A DNA stretch of 32,798 nt. Source: Spongospora subterranea f. sp. subterranea (taxonomy: Eukaryota; Endomyxa: Phytomyxea; Phytomyxea; Plasmodiophorida). This document shows, piece after piece, positions 1 through 8,644 of the stretch. How positions within the stretch are numbered: the first letter of the stretch is position 1; each line of letters starts with the position of its first letter. The notes beneath the pieces are model-generated. The model was not told the DNA's origin and ran no database searches. It saw nothing but the letters and a program-made list of their open reading frames with translations. The stretch is from contig JAUGWO010000232.1 of the NCBI GenBank assembly GCA_049724395.1, forward strand, positions 1 through 32,798, in the 5' to 3' direction. A program made the position numbers and the translations under genes.

Positions 1-295
1 GGACCCCTTCTATTTTGCCAGCCATTTCCTCACGGTCCTTTTTTTTCTACCGGATTTTGTTTTAATTCTTGATTTCACATCAGCAAAATTTTTTCCTTGA
101 ATTAAACCTTCTTTTGCACTACTCAAATTCGGCAAATTGTTTGGTGGAGACTTCAAATTTGGCAGCAGTAGCCTTAATAGCGCCTTTTTCAAGAGTTCCG
201 GATGTTGAATGAGCCAATAGATCTTGTAAGACCCCGTTACGTTCATTATCACTTAAATTAGGCTTGGTGCCATGTGGAACGTCTTCTGGAACCAT
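1..295 (-). pseudogene. Tc1/mariner transposase N-terminal fragment, runs off left edge
   Basis: Reading leftwards from an ATG at 295, the first ~55 codons give a helix-turn-helix start typical of one Tc1/mariner branch: PNLSDNERNGVLQDLLAHS, then a G-T-L-EKGAIK-ATAAKFEVS stretch. The frame then closes near 125. A linker-like DVKSRIKTKSGRKKR segment, which these transposases normally carry after the HTH, appears in a different frame from 1-75. The fragment is therefore frameshifted and decayed, and the DDE catalytic part would lie outside the window. It belongs to a different Tc1/mariner branch from the elements at 28-32 kb. Family assignment is by motif reading only. Confidence 0.6.
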
Positions 296-539
296 TCACG
301 TTCGCTTACAGGAGATACTGAAGTTCCAGCGGGTGATTGAGGGAGCCCTCCAAGAATGCAAAATTTTGGAGGCCCCGTACATGGGACCCAGTGGTGCAAA
401 ATACAGTGTTCTGACGTGGTTGGAGAGCTAATGACGAGCACTACGCAAAAAAGTCATTTCCACCGGAGTTTTTGTAATTTCCTTTCTTAATTTTGACAAA
501 GTGCGCGAATCGGACAATCATTTTGACACAGAGGGAGTA
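296..539. other. No recognisable feature
   Basis: I see no supported gene, RNA or clear repeat here. A short open frame on the minus strand (253-441) has no recognisable motif. Confidence 0.5.
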
Positions 540-2000
540 CGTTGGTTCAGATTAAAGTTTCATTTCTGCCATGAGCATCGAGGGCAAACCCCTCGTCCCG
601 GTTTTCGACGGGACAAATTTCATAAGTTGGCGTCATCGAATGGCAAACTTCCTTATCGAAAAGGATTTCGATGATGTTGTCGGTCTCGACTTGGACACAT
701 TCAAACCGACAAAGACCCAGCCTAAGCTGTCTAATGAGACAAGGAAGCAAGACCGAAAAGGCTCGATGCTCTATCAGCTGGCAATTCTGAGAAGCTCAAA
801 ACGTAGCCTAGAGAGTTCGAAACCCAGCAAAACTGGTTTTTTCACCAGAAACCTACTCCTCGACGCAAAAGGGGGAAACAAGGCAGCAGCTCGAGCCTTT
901 CGGTCTTGCTTCCTTGTCTCATTAGACAGCTTAGGCTGGGTCTTTGTCGGTTTGAATGTGTCCAAGTCGAGACCGACAACATCATCGAAATCCTTTTCGA
1001 TAAGGAAGTTTGCCATTCGATGACGCCAACTCATGAAATTTTGGTTTTACTTTCTAAACTCAGTACAAAACGGTTCAACTGGTAGCCAACTCTTTGTACT
1101 GACTTTTGAGGCGAATGGTGAACAGTCGAGACCACACGGATCCTGAAGTTGCTGATTCTCAGTCGAATAGTTCTGCAAGCGGTACTGAAACTCTTACTAT
1201 CAGTCAACTTGTTAGATCTGGCAGATTTTGCTGAATTTTCCCAAACTCAGAAATTTTGATCCTCATTCAATTGCAAATTTCCTTTGACAACGATCCGCTT
1301 ACGAGTCACTTGTCGCTGAGCGACGTCAGATACATGGCCAATCTATCATTGCTGTTTCATCAAAAGCACAATTGATCCCATTCGCCTAAAAACCTTTGCA
1401 ACAGTTTAAATCAGAAAATCGCTCCAAGAGGTGACCGGTCCGGACATTACTACTCATTTGAAGCAGATCCTGAAAGCCACTTCCGTGTCTGGAGGCGTTG
1501 ATATTGATCGACGAAAATAGTCACAAGTCTCAATGGACATGCGACCAAAAGATCCTCAACATCGCATTATCGCTCTTTTCTCCAGGATGGAGGAACTTCT
1601 AGATCGCTGCTTTGTTCGCTGACGAGAAAGGAATCAAAAAGAAAATCACATATCTGATCAACGGCATTCGATCGAATAGTTTGAAAATCATGGTCGAACA
1701 CGCACTCGAGTTTGCTTCTGAATCACAGGCTGTTCGAAACGAAGCTGCATTCTACACATTAATTCTTTCCAAGGCGAAATTTATCTCAACCAAGTACAGG
1801 TACATCTGGAAAACAGTTTCAAAATTCGCTACCTCTTTCGCTGGGCAAACCACTAAAGGAGGACGTCTTATACCGAAAACAGTCTTGGAAATTTTTTTGC
1901 CACGTCACCCCTATAAACAGTTGTTTAGTATTCAAGGGAGTACATTGAATACAAGTTTGTGACACAGTTTAACCTTCGATCTTCCACAACGTCGCACCCG
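540..2000 (+). mobile_element. LTR-retrotransposon gag fossil with an inverted duplication
   Basis: The ATG at 571 opens a gag-like start of copia type (VFDGTNFISWRHRM). The same segment is repeated in opposite orientation at about 893-1032, so 627-1032 forms a palindrome. Further gag-like sequence follows at about 1530-1960 (FSRMEELLDRC, then KGIKKKITYLINGIRSNS). No pol gene and no LTR pair were seen, so only part of an element is present. It is an old, broken copy. The Ty1/copia assignment is likely for the first part and uncertain for the second. Confidence 0.55.
627..1032. repeat. Inverted repeat built from a gag fragment
   Basis: Arms lie at about 627-760 (+) and 893-1032 (-) and both encode the same peptide stretch (MANFLIEKDFDDVVGLDLD). 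The central ~130 bp is not shared. A transcript across it could fold into a long hairpin. Confidence 0.75.
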
Positions 2001-2640
2001 AAACTTTCTCTCCAATAGCTCTTCCAGGTTAAGCAAAGATGACAAGAACGTCCCCCGCATTTTAAAGGTCTGTTCCGACACATTCTGAACAAGACCCAAA
2101 TTTCTCTTGATCTCGAACCTATCGTGTCATGATATCAACAGGAATTCCACATTGGGTCGACACATCTGACACAGCGGCATGATACGATGCGGATCTCATC
2201 TATCATGTTTAACTTCTCAAAGTTTTGCTGGAAAGAGTAGCGATGGTGTTTGTTGACTCCGCGATTTCGTTTGATCCGAACAAGTGATCCTCTTCTTAAT
2301 GTATATGGGATAATAACGCAGCTGACGTCTTGCTTTGTTTGTCGAATCTGTGCATTTGTAGCGCTCGCTGAAACTAAATGCGGAACTTGAACGGTAAATT
2401 ACTCTTTTCCTGTTGCTTTGATCGCATTATGGTGGTCCCAAAAACTTGTGCGTCATTGCCTGTCCCTAATTGAAGCTACTATACCGGTCGACAACTGCGA
2501 CGACAATTAATTTCGTTTTCCGGACAGTACAGAAGGATTAGTGGACGATGTTAATGGCAAAGATGACTTTAAGCATCCTCGAAAGGCAATATCGGCTTTG
2601 AGGGTTGCGAACTCTTCATCGTGGATCGCTTGGGCAGCGG
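2000..2640. other. No recognisable feature
   Basis: No supported coding region, RNA gene or repeat was found in this stretch. It may be decayed LTR-element sequence continuing from the left. Confidence 0.4.
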
Positions 2641-2665
2641 GTACATTGATAAAGGGTCCTTACAT

Positions 2666-2690
2666 TTTGGTGTGTACTGTACACACCAAA
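2666..2690. repeat. 25-bp near-perfect palindrome in a CACACCAA-rich patch
   Basis: TTTGGTGTGTAC and GTACACACCAAA flank a single base. The next 60 bp hold further CACACACCAA motifs. Function unknown; it may mark an element end. Confidence 0.6.
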
Positions 2691-2824
2691 CACACACCAA
2701 TGCGAGATTGACCTTGGATTAATCAACACACACCAACACACCAAACTTTCGCATGGGAAATAATCATCGGATTATCGGGTTTTTAAGGTCGCAGGCAGAT
2801 TTACTTTAATGAACAAAGCCTACG

Positions 2825-3150
2825 TGTTGCCAATCGCATCACCAACGTAAGGAAAAAATGGTCCAATGCAGTTCAATTAATTTAACGGATATATGTCTCT
2901 CCAAGGCTTTAACCAACGAGGAAAGAAGTAGATTTTCCTTTGTGGCTGTGGCGTTCACATTGACGATTTGAGAGTTATTTTTATTTATTAGGGATCGGTC
3001 TCACATTTCCGGCTCATTTTGCAACAGACCAGTTATCTCTTTCCGCTCATCCTGGGTTAAAGCCTTAGAAAGGCATATTTCCGTCAAATGAACTGAACTG
3101 CATTAAGACCAATTCTTTGCGGCGTTGGTGATGCGGTTGGCAACAAGTCT
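2825..3150. repeat. Diverged inverted repeat, unidentified source
   Basis: Arms at about 2825-2935 and 3037-3150 match in opposite orientation. Shared blocks include GCATCACCAACG, ATGCAGTTCA and AAGGCTTTAACC. The arms have many substitutions and small gaps, so the duplication is not recent. Possible peptides of the right arm (KALTQDERKEITGLL) look like a former coding sequence that I cannot name. Confidence 0.6.
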
Positions 3151-3298
3151 TTTTTGACCGCGGGTGAACCTGGTATTGCATGCGACACACGAAGGTGTAA
3201 TTCCTTTTGCCAAAACGAAAGTCCTTTGGGATATCGATGTCGGCTCCTTTTGAATGTCAAGTCTCTATGATTCTTGAGTCCCGATGCGCTATTGTCTT

Positions 3299-3556
3299 TT
3301 ACAATGCGTCAGGCTTTTTGACCGGGAGAGCCATGTCATTCGTGCAAGAAATTGGATCTGCATAGCATATCTGGTTAGGTAACAATCTGGATGGGTCAAC
3401 ATCATCGTCGTCTGACATCAAGATTCCTTTCAGAACCTCCATGGTGTTGTCAGACTCAGTATCACCAGCGTCGTGTGTGAAGACGTTCTTCATGTGAATA
3501 AATTTGCCCCTAGTAGACTGGGTCATGACCGGGTGACCAACCCACAATGTGACCAA
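3299..3556 (-). CDS. Unidentified short open frame, possibly a gene remnant
   Basis: An open frame of 85 codons with an acidic stretch (MSDDDDVDPSRLLPNQ). The first in-frame ATG is around 3517; the 5' end of the frame is a non-ATG codon. No family recognised. It sits between a palindrome and the Crypton and may belong to either or to another decayed element. Confidence 0.25.
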   Translation of the reverse strand: MVTLWVGHPVMTQSTRGKFIHMKNVFTHDAGDTESDNTMEVLKGILMSDDDDVDPSRLLPNQICYADPISCTNDMALPVKKPDAL

Positions 3557-3655
3557 GGAATAATTAGTGCGTATAGGCTCTAGGTACAGTGACGGTCCAC
3601 GCTACACCTGTATGCAATCTCAGGGCACTCGTGCTCCATCTCCACATCATCACAA

Positions 3656-5954
3656 ATGAATCCGACCGTCGTATCGTCTCTAGCGGAACAGCGTAGGCAA
3701 CAAACTGACCTACGGTTAGAAGAATTGCAAGCCGCACATCGTTTGCAATTTCAAGTCGGCGAGCATCGTCCTCAGACGACGAAAAACACGTGGTCGGGCA
3801 AACAGAAAGAATTCCTTGACTGGAACGTTTGCAAAGGCTATCAGAATGATTTGATCAAATGAAAGCAAGTTTCTTCTTTTTTTGCACGAAGTCAAAGATC
3901 GCCGGCCATATAAGCGTGGCCGGAAACGCTCGTCCATTGCGCTCAGCAGAACGTCTGAACCGGAGAACTGCCGCCCTGATCATTTGGGTTGGCATACCCT
4001 TGACGGATACGTTAATGCTGTTATGGATCTTTGGAGACTGCAGCATATGCTGGGGCGGTATCCTCCTGAATTTCCGATACCGGCACGCCCTCCTAGTGTC
4101 AAAGAATTTCTCAAAAGCTCAAAAAAAGACGTCATGGATCGTGAAAACGCAATGTTTTTTAATCGTGGAATTGGGACATTGGCCGATGAAATTTCCGCCC
4201 ATGAGTTTGGCGAACTCGCCAAGCATTATTGGAATCTGGACAGCGAGGAGGGTCTGAAACAGCGGACAGATTATCTTTTATCGTTCGCTCTGACGTGCAG
4301 GGGCGACAATCTTCGACGACTCAAGTTATCGGAGATTGGACATAAATTCTTCCCCGGCGAAGGTGTCAGTGGCGCTCATCTTCTGCGTACTGTGTGGCGA
4401 AGGTCGAAGAAAAACCAATTTGGAAAAGTGCAACAGAATGCGTTGATGCGTCATTCATCAGTGAGTTTGTGCCCTTTCGGAAGCTTGTCTTTGTATTTCT
4501 TCTTTCGATTTCAAGTTCGGGGCGATCCTTGGCCTGATCTTTCTGAAGCAAGCCGTTGGTACAACCTATTCGTTTTGCCGAATGGTATCCATTCAGATAA
4601 GCCGATGACATACACCAAACAGTATGAAGCCATCAAGGCCGCTCAAGCTTCGCTCGGTCTGGCCATTACAACGAAAACGCAGATGGGTCGAAAGGGCGGC
4701 GCGTCCATGGCCGAAAATCTGGGTGCAAGTGAAGCCTCTGTTGACAAGAATGGCCACTGGCAAGTACGTTCGCGTGGCGGAGCCTACACAAACAACGTCA
4801 TCCCATGGGAATGCGTTCGGGTTTTGGCAGGGTTCTCTGCCGATCCTAAACAGTATTACCTGCCACGAGCTCTGTTGGACCCGCCGGAACATCTTCGAAA
4901 GTTGGTATTTCCCGGTCTGGAGGCGTCACAACAACAGGTTGCATCGTTGTTATCGTCCGGCGTTAGAAAGACGGAGATTGCAGGACAAAGCTTTCTCAGC
5001 TTGCTAGATCACATGCGAACAGTCATCCTACAAGATTCTGCTATTCTAATAGCTGATGAGGATCATTCATCTCATGCAATATGGCAACATCCGATATTCT
5101 CTTCAGAGGCGTTCACGACCTTTGCTGCTGAGCTGTCCGGCAAGATCTCTTCCACCGTAACCCCGTCGACGATCGAAGTCTTGCGAGCGTTGCCAGCCGT
5201 CGGCGGTCATCTATGCGAGCTGGTTCATACGAGCGCTGTTCATTCGCGATCAATATCTTGTCTTGACCAGAAGTTCGACCAGAAGATCCAGCAAGTGAAC
5301 GAGGACATGAACAAAAATTTGCTAATGATCCGCAACGAATGTCTTCAAGTGATGGCGTCCACTTTAACTGGACTGGGAAGTTGTATGTCGACACAGGTAT
5401 GGGCGGATCAACTGCATGTTTTTTGAAAACCATACTAAGATTGATGGTAACCACAGGTTGGATTTGATGCAAGCGCAGATGCTGTCGCTGTCGCGAGTCG
5501 TCCTTCCGAATCGCTTCATTTTGACACGAATGGCAATGCCGATTATATCATCGAGCCGGCTGTCATTGTTCCTGACCCAGCTGTTGTTGTCCCGTTCCGA
5601 ATGAACAGATCTGTGACGACGGTGCACGATGCATGGAAGGAATGGAAATACGGCGGTATTTCCATGGACAACGTCGTTGTACCGCCGATAGAAGAGCTGG
5701 AATCGCGTCCTGGCAAGAAGTGGCGAGGTGCCAAGAGCTCTGCGGAAGGAAAGTTTTTTACTAGACGAAAACCGCTATTTGATGCTGTTGACGACCTGCT
5801 CAAGGAGGGATTTAGCGAATCCGACGCGTTGTTGCTCGACGACCTATGCGTTGCCAAATGTCATACGCTTCGGAAGCTTTGCGATCAGATTGCTATACGC
5901 TACGGCATCTGGGACCGAGTTCGTTGCTTTTCTAGTAGCCTTACCGCAATATAA
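3656..5954 (+). mobile_element. Crypton DNA transposon (tyrosine recombinase), nearly complete coding region
   Basis: Cryptons integrate with a tyrosine recombinase and have no terminal inverted repeats, so ends cannot be read off directly. The span is the coding region. It starts at ATG 3656, continues through a recombinase domain and ends with a GCR1_C-like DNA-binding domain. One apparent frameshift near 3858 separates the first ~68 codons from the rest, and one 60-nt intron (5397-5456) precedes the last exon. The overall order matches fungal and oomycete CryptonF-type elements as I know them. Target duplications could not be identified. Confidence 0.8.
3656..5954 (+). CDS. Crypton tyrosine recombinase with GCR1_C-like tail
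   Basis: The N-terminal piece (3656-3859) ends at a SGKQKEFLDWNVCKGY segment typical of the Crypton N-terminal SAM-like domain. The frame then shifts by one base and continues ESKFLLFLHEVKDR, PYKRGRKR. The catalytic domain shows the first Arg in TCRGDNLRRLKLSEIG, the second in TQMGRKGG, the GHW box, and the likely nucleophile Tyr in RGGAYTNN, followed by LAGF and YYLPRALLDPP. Where related recombinases have H-x-x-R, this one reads Q-M-G-R, which may impair activity. After the intron at 5397-5456 the tail contains VHDAWKEWKYGG and RPGKKWRGAK, the hallmark of GCR1_C. Total length is about 730 codons. Strong family call; activity is doubtful because of the frameshift and the His change. Confidence 0.8.
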
Positions 5955-6606
5955 CCTATAAAGATGCTAACTTTGACGGTTTCGTGTGAATGCGATTTAT
6001 TGATGTGTGGCTGCCGGTGGTCGTCGACTTTATACTAATGTAAAGTAGAAAAACTCGAAGTAAATTACGTATTCTTTTAATATTCGAAAATAGAACACCA
6101 GGTACAGTAAAACTTCTATCCTATCGGACCGCGGCATCCATAAAACGGCTTTCTATTGGAACGAGTTTGATTGATGGGGAGTGGCATCGGCAATGTGGGT
6201 GCGAGAGTGAACGGATCGCATTGATCGCAAAGACGTTGACGCGTGGGCGTTCTGACCAAGCATGATTTATCCTAGAGAATCTGGACATTAGCCGGACAGG
6301 ATGTGGGCCTTAGCAGAGAAGTCGACAGAGACGTCAATCGAAGCAGGCCTGCGCCGCCCGGCAGAATGCTCTCCAGAGGCTGGTGAACTGCGCATGGGGG
6401 GCGTCGATGACAGCCCCCGGGATCCAACCGAATTTTATTTCCAATAAAAATGACCAGGCGTAATTTTATTTGAAATAAAATTCGAATTTGGTCACCCTTG
6501 GTCACCCTCCCCAGTCAGAATGGCCGTGACCGACCTGCCCGCGCCACAGTCACAGGTGTGACCACGGGGTGACCAGGAAAATTTTATTTTACAGTACGTT
6601 AGAAAA
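5955..6606. other. Intergenic; short AT-rich inverted motifs only
   Basis: No gene supported. Around 6430-6500 two AATTTTATTT/AAATAAAATT motifs and repeated GGTCACC words form small hairpin-like structures. These may be relics of a MITE, but no ends could be defined. Confidence 0.4.
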
Positions 6607-6638
6607 AAAACTATAGGTAATGCCGTAGCGGGCTTCCC

Positions 6639-7204
6639 ATGACAGATTCGTCGTCGGGTGGGTTTAATCAATTATTTGATCAACGAGTCTCGTCTATGTT
6701 CTGTCAACATTGTGGTCAGCAACAGGGTCAGTGCTTGGCTTCCTGCCCAACGCCCGTCGCAGCCGAGCTTCTGAAATTTAAGGAAGCAGGGGCCGACGTG
6801 TCACGTCGCCGAGGCGGCAGTCGGCGTGGTGTGGCGATCAACCCGATGTTAGTCAAGGTGAACGTCACCGCCTACCCGCTAGGGATGGATCCCCGAACTA
6901 AAAAGGCAACGAAGTTTACAGATCATCCAGCAATCAACGTCGTTTTCGCATTGTCGGCCACATACTATGATATTATCGATGGATTGATTGGCATCCAGTT
7001 TATTTCCTGTTCCGAAATGGTCCTCTGGGGCCACTTTTTCTTACCACGGGGGATGGTGCAGTAATACAGGAGAATACGCCATTCTGTGAATTTCCTTTCA
7101 ACCTCACTCGTTCTGGAGGCAAGGTGTTGCATCTGGTGAGATCAGACCATTCACAAGATGGCTTCAATGATAATGACAGAATCAGCCACTCGTTGATCAA
7201 ATAA
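6639..7204 (+). CDS. Unknown 170-aa protein, start and stop codons embedded in the TIRs
   Basis: ATG at 6639. Exon 1 is 6639-7008, a probable 53-nt intron (7009-7061, ending GGTGCAG) follows, and exon 2 is 7062-7204, giving 513 nt in frame. Visible features: a cysteine cluster FCQHCGQQQGQCLASC near residue 22, a basic patch SRRRGGSRRG, and a C-terminal half with PFCEFPFNLTRSGGKV and a short acidic stretch. The donor GTTCCG is weak, so the splice is a guess supported only by frame continuity. The first ~17 codons and the last ~6 codons lie in the inverted repeats. I do not recognise a family. It could be a captured host gene or the element's own protein. Confidence 0.4.
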
Positions 7205-7238
7205 TTGATTAAACCCACCCGACGACGAATCTGTCATG

Positions 7239-7381
7239 GTGTCATGATTCACTGCATGACTCACAACCGAAGCATGTTCCGGTATCGTTTATTATAATAA
7301 ACCATTCAGAAATATTGCTTCTTGTTTCAACAACTAGTTCGCCTGTCGGCCCTAGCACATTCCTCCATCAATCCCTGACAC
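7239..7381. mobile_element. ~143-bp MITE inserted in the right TIR of the 6607-7415 element
   Basis: The otherwise perfect right arm is interrupted exactly here. The insert begins GTGTCATG and ends CCTGACAC, giving short terminal inverted repeats, and is flanked by ATG (or CATG sharing one base) on both sides. Removing it restores the sequence of the left arm. No coding capacity. The short duplication does not by itself fix the superfamily. Confidence 0.6.
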
Positions 7382-7425
7382 ATGGGAAGCCCGCTACGGC
7401 ATTACCTATAGTTTTGACAATATGG

Positions 7426-7815
7426 GCGCACTATTCAAATACAACGCCCAACTTTCTTTCCCCGACGTCCAAGGGATTACATTGTACTCAATATGATATG
7501 TTGAGTGTGAGTATGACGGTCGGAGGTGCGGTCTTGACACTCTTGCGTAATAAAGACAGGTTTTCTTCTGTAACAATGGAGAGTGCCGAGCACGTCAGAA
7601 AAGTCGGATTATTCAAGTAAGACCTTGGGCGTCGCTGCCAACTTCATGACGCGTGCGGAGAGCAACTATCTCACACAACAAAGGCGCACAATTCGAATAC
7701 AACGCCTAGGCGTTGTATTTCACTAGGCGTTGTATTCGAGTTTTATGAGAAACTTTTAGATACCCTAATTTTTAGTAAAACTTAAATAGAACGCCTAGGC
7801 GCATATTCGGGTGAA
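7426..7815. repeat. Dispersed GGCGCAC...AATACAACGCC repeats with a perfect palindrome
   Basis: The motif GCGCACTATTCAAATACAACGCC at about 7428 recurs in near-identical form at about 7684 in the same orientation. The second copy leads into a perfect 24-bp palindrome at 7696-7719, centred on CCTAGG. Two further GAACGCC/AGGCG words follow by 7805. This looks like the ends of small non-autonomous elements. No coding region supported. Confidence 0.5.
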
Positions 7816-8235
7816 GACGGTAGGCAGATCTTGCGGAGTCCAGCAAGCTTCAAAACTACTGTGATGCACTAAAACTTTTCTTAATCCCACGGAGTTCAGT
7901 GTAGAAACCAGACATTACGGGACAGAGGGAGCAGAATTATACGACCCAAAAATACCACCTTCAGACTCATGACAGATCTCATTGATGGTCAACAGGAGCG
8001 CTTTTATCTCGAATCAACCAGAATAGCCTAGTGATTAATAATTATAGTTCCAGGCCAGCTTTACCAAGTATTGAACCATTCGTTGTGGCTCTCTCGTTGC
8101 TCCGTGTAAAAATTGCGCAAAGTCGTCCACAGTCAATGGGTCAATGATAGTGCGCGAGTTGATCGGGCGGTAGCGCTGATAGGTAGCTACCGGTAGAAGC
8201 GGTTGGTGATATCGGTCAATTGCTGTAGTTAACGT
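7816..8235. other. No recognisable feature
   Basis: No gene, RNA or convincing repeat. A minus-strand open frame at 8035-8295 overlaps the minisatellite and has no recognisable motif. Confidence 0.4.
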
Positions 8236-8606
8236 ATAGCCATCGCCAGTTGGACTATAATCCCCCTCCCCAGTGAAGGCAGTAGCGGATCTCATCTCGT
8301 TACAGCCATCGCCAGTTGGGCGCTATAATCCCCCTCCCCAGTGAAGGCAGTAGCGGATCTCATCTTGTTACAGCCATCGCCAGTTGGGCGCTATAATCCC
8401 CCTCCCCAGTGAAGGCAGTAGCGGATCTCATCTTGTTACAGCCATCGCCAGTTGGGCGCTATAATCCCCCTCCCCAGTGAAGGCAGTAGCGGATCTCATC
8501 TTGTTACAGCCATTGCCAGTTGGGCGCTACAATCCCCAACTCCGGTGAAGGCAGTAGCGGATCTAGCCATCACCAGTTGGGCTATATTCCCCCTCCGTCA
8601 TCCACC
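8236..8606. repeat. 68-bp minisatellite, six copies, directly upstream of a gene
   Basis: Units beginning AGCCATCGCCAGTTGG start near 8237, 8303, 8371, 8439, 8507 and 8565. The inner copies are spaced exactly 68 bp and are nearly identical; the first and last are shortened and diverged. Each unit contains GCTATAATCCCC or a variant. The array ends about 40 bp before the start codon at 8645, so the repeats occupy the promoter region of the LMBR1-like gene. Confidence 0.9.
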
Positions 8607-8644
8607 ACGGCCGCCATATAACCTCTTAACCGTCATTACTCACA

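Larger units (their letters stand above)
6607..7415 (+). mobile_element. Element with ~85-bp near-identical terminal inverted repeats, family unknown
   Basis: Left arm 6607-6691 runs from AAAACTATAGGTAATGCC through the ORF start codon. The right arm is 7186-7238 plus 7382-7415, split by a ~143-bp insertion. Fifty consecutive bases from the ATG onward match the right arm exactly, and a further ~30 bp outside also match, so the repeat is young. The interior is a single probable ORF. No target duplication could be read because the outermost bases are an A-run facing a T-run. No transposase motif is visible, so it is either non-autonomous or a novel type. Confidence 0.65.

Noticed and set aside
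3859-4257. Open frames overlapping the Crypton in other frames
   Set aside because: They lack motifs and are shadows of the recombinase gene, which has clear domain matches in its own frame.
8236-8606. CRISPR-like array
   Set aside because: Units are contiguous 68-bp tandem repeats without unique spacers, in a eukaryotic promoter region.
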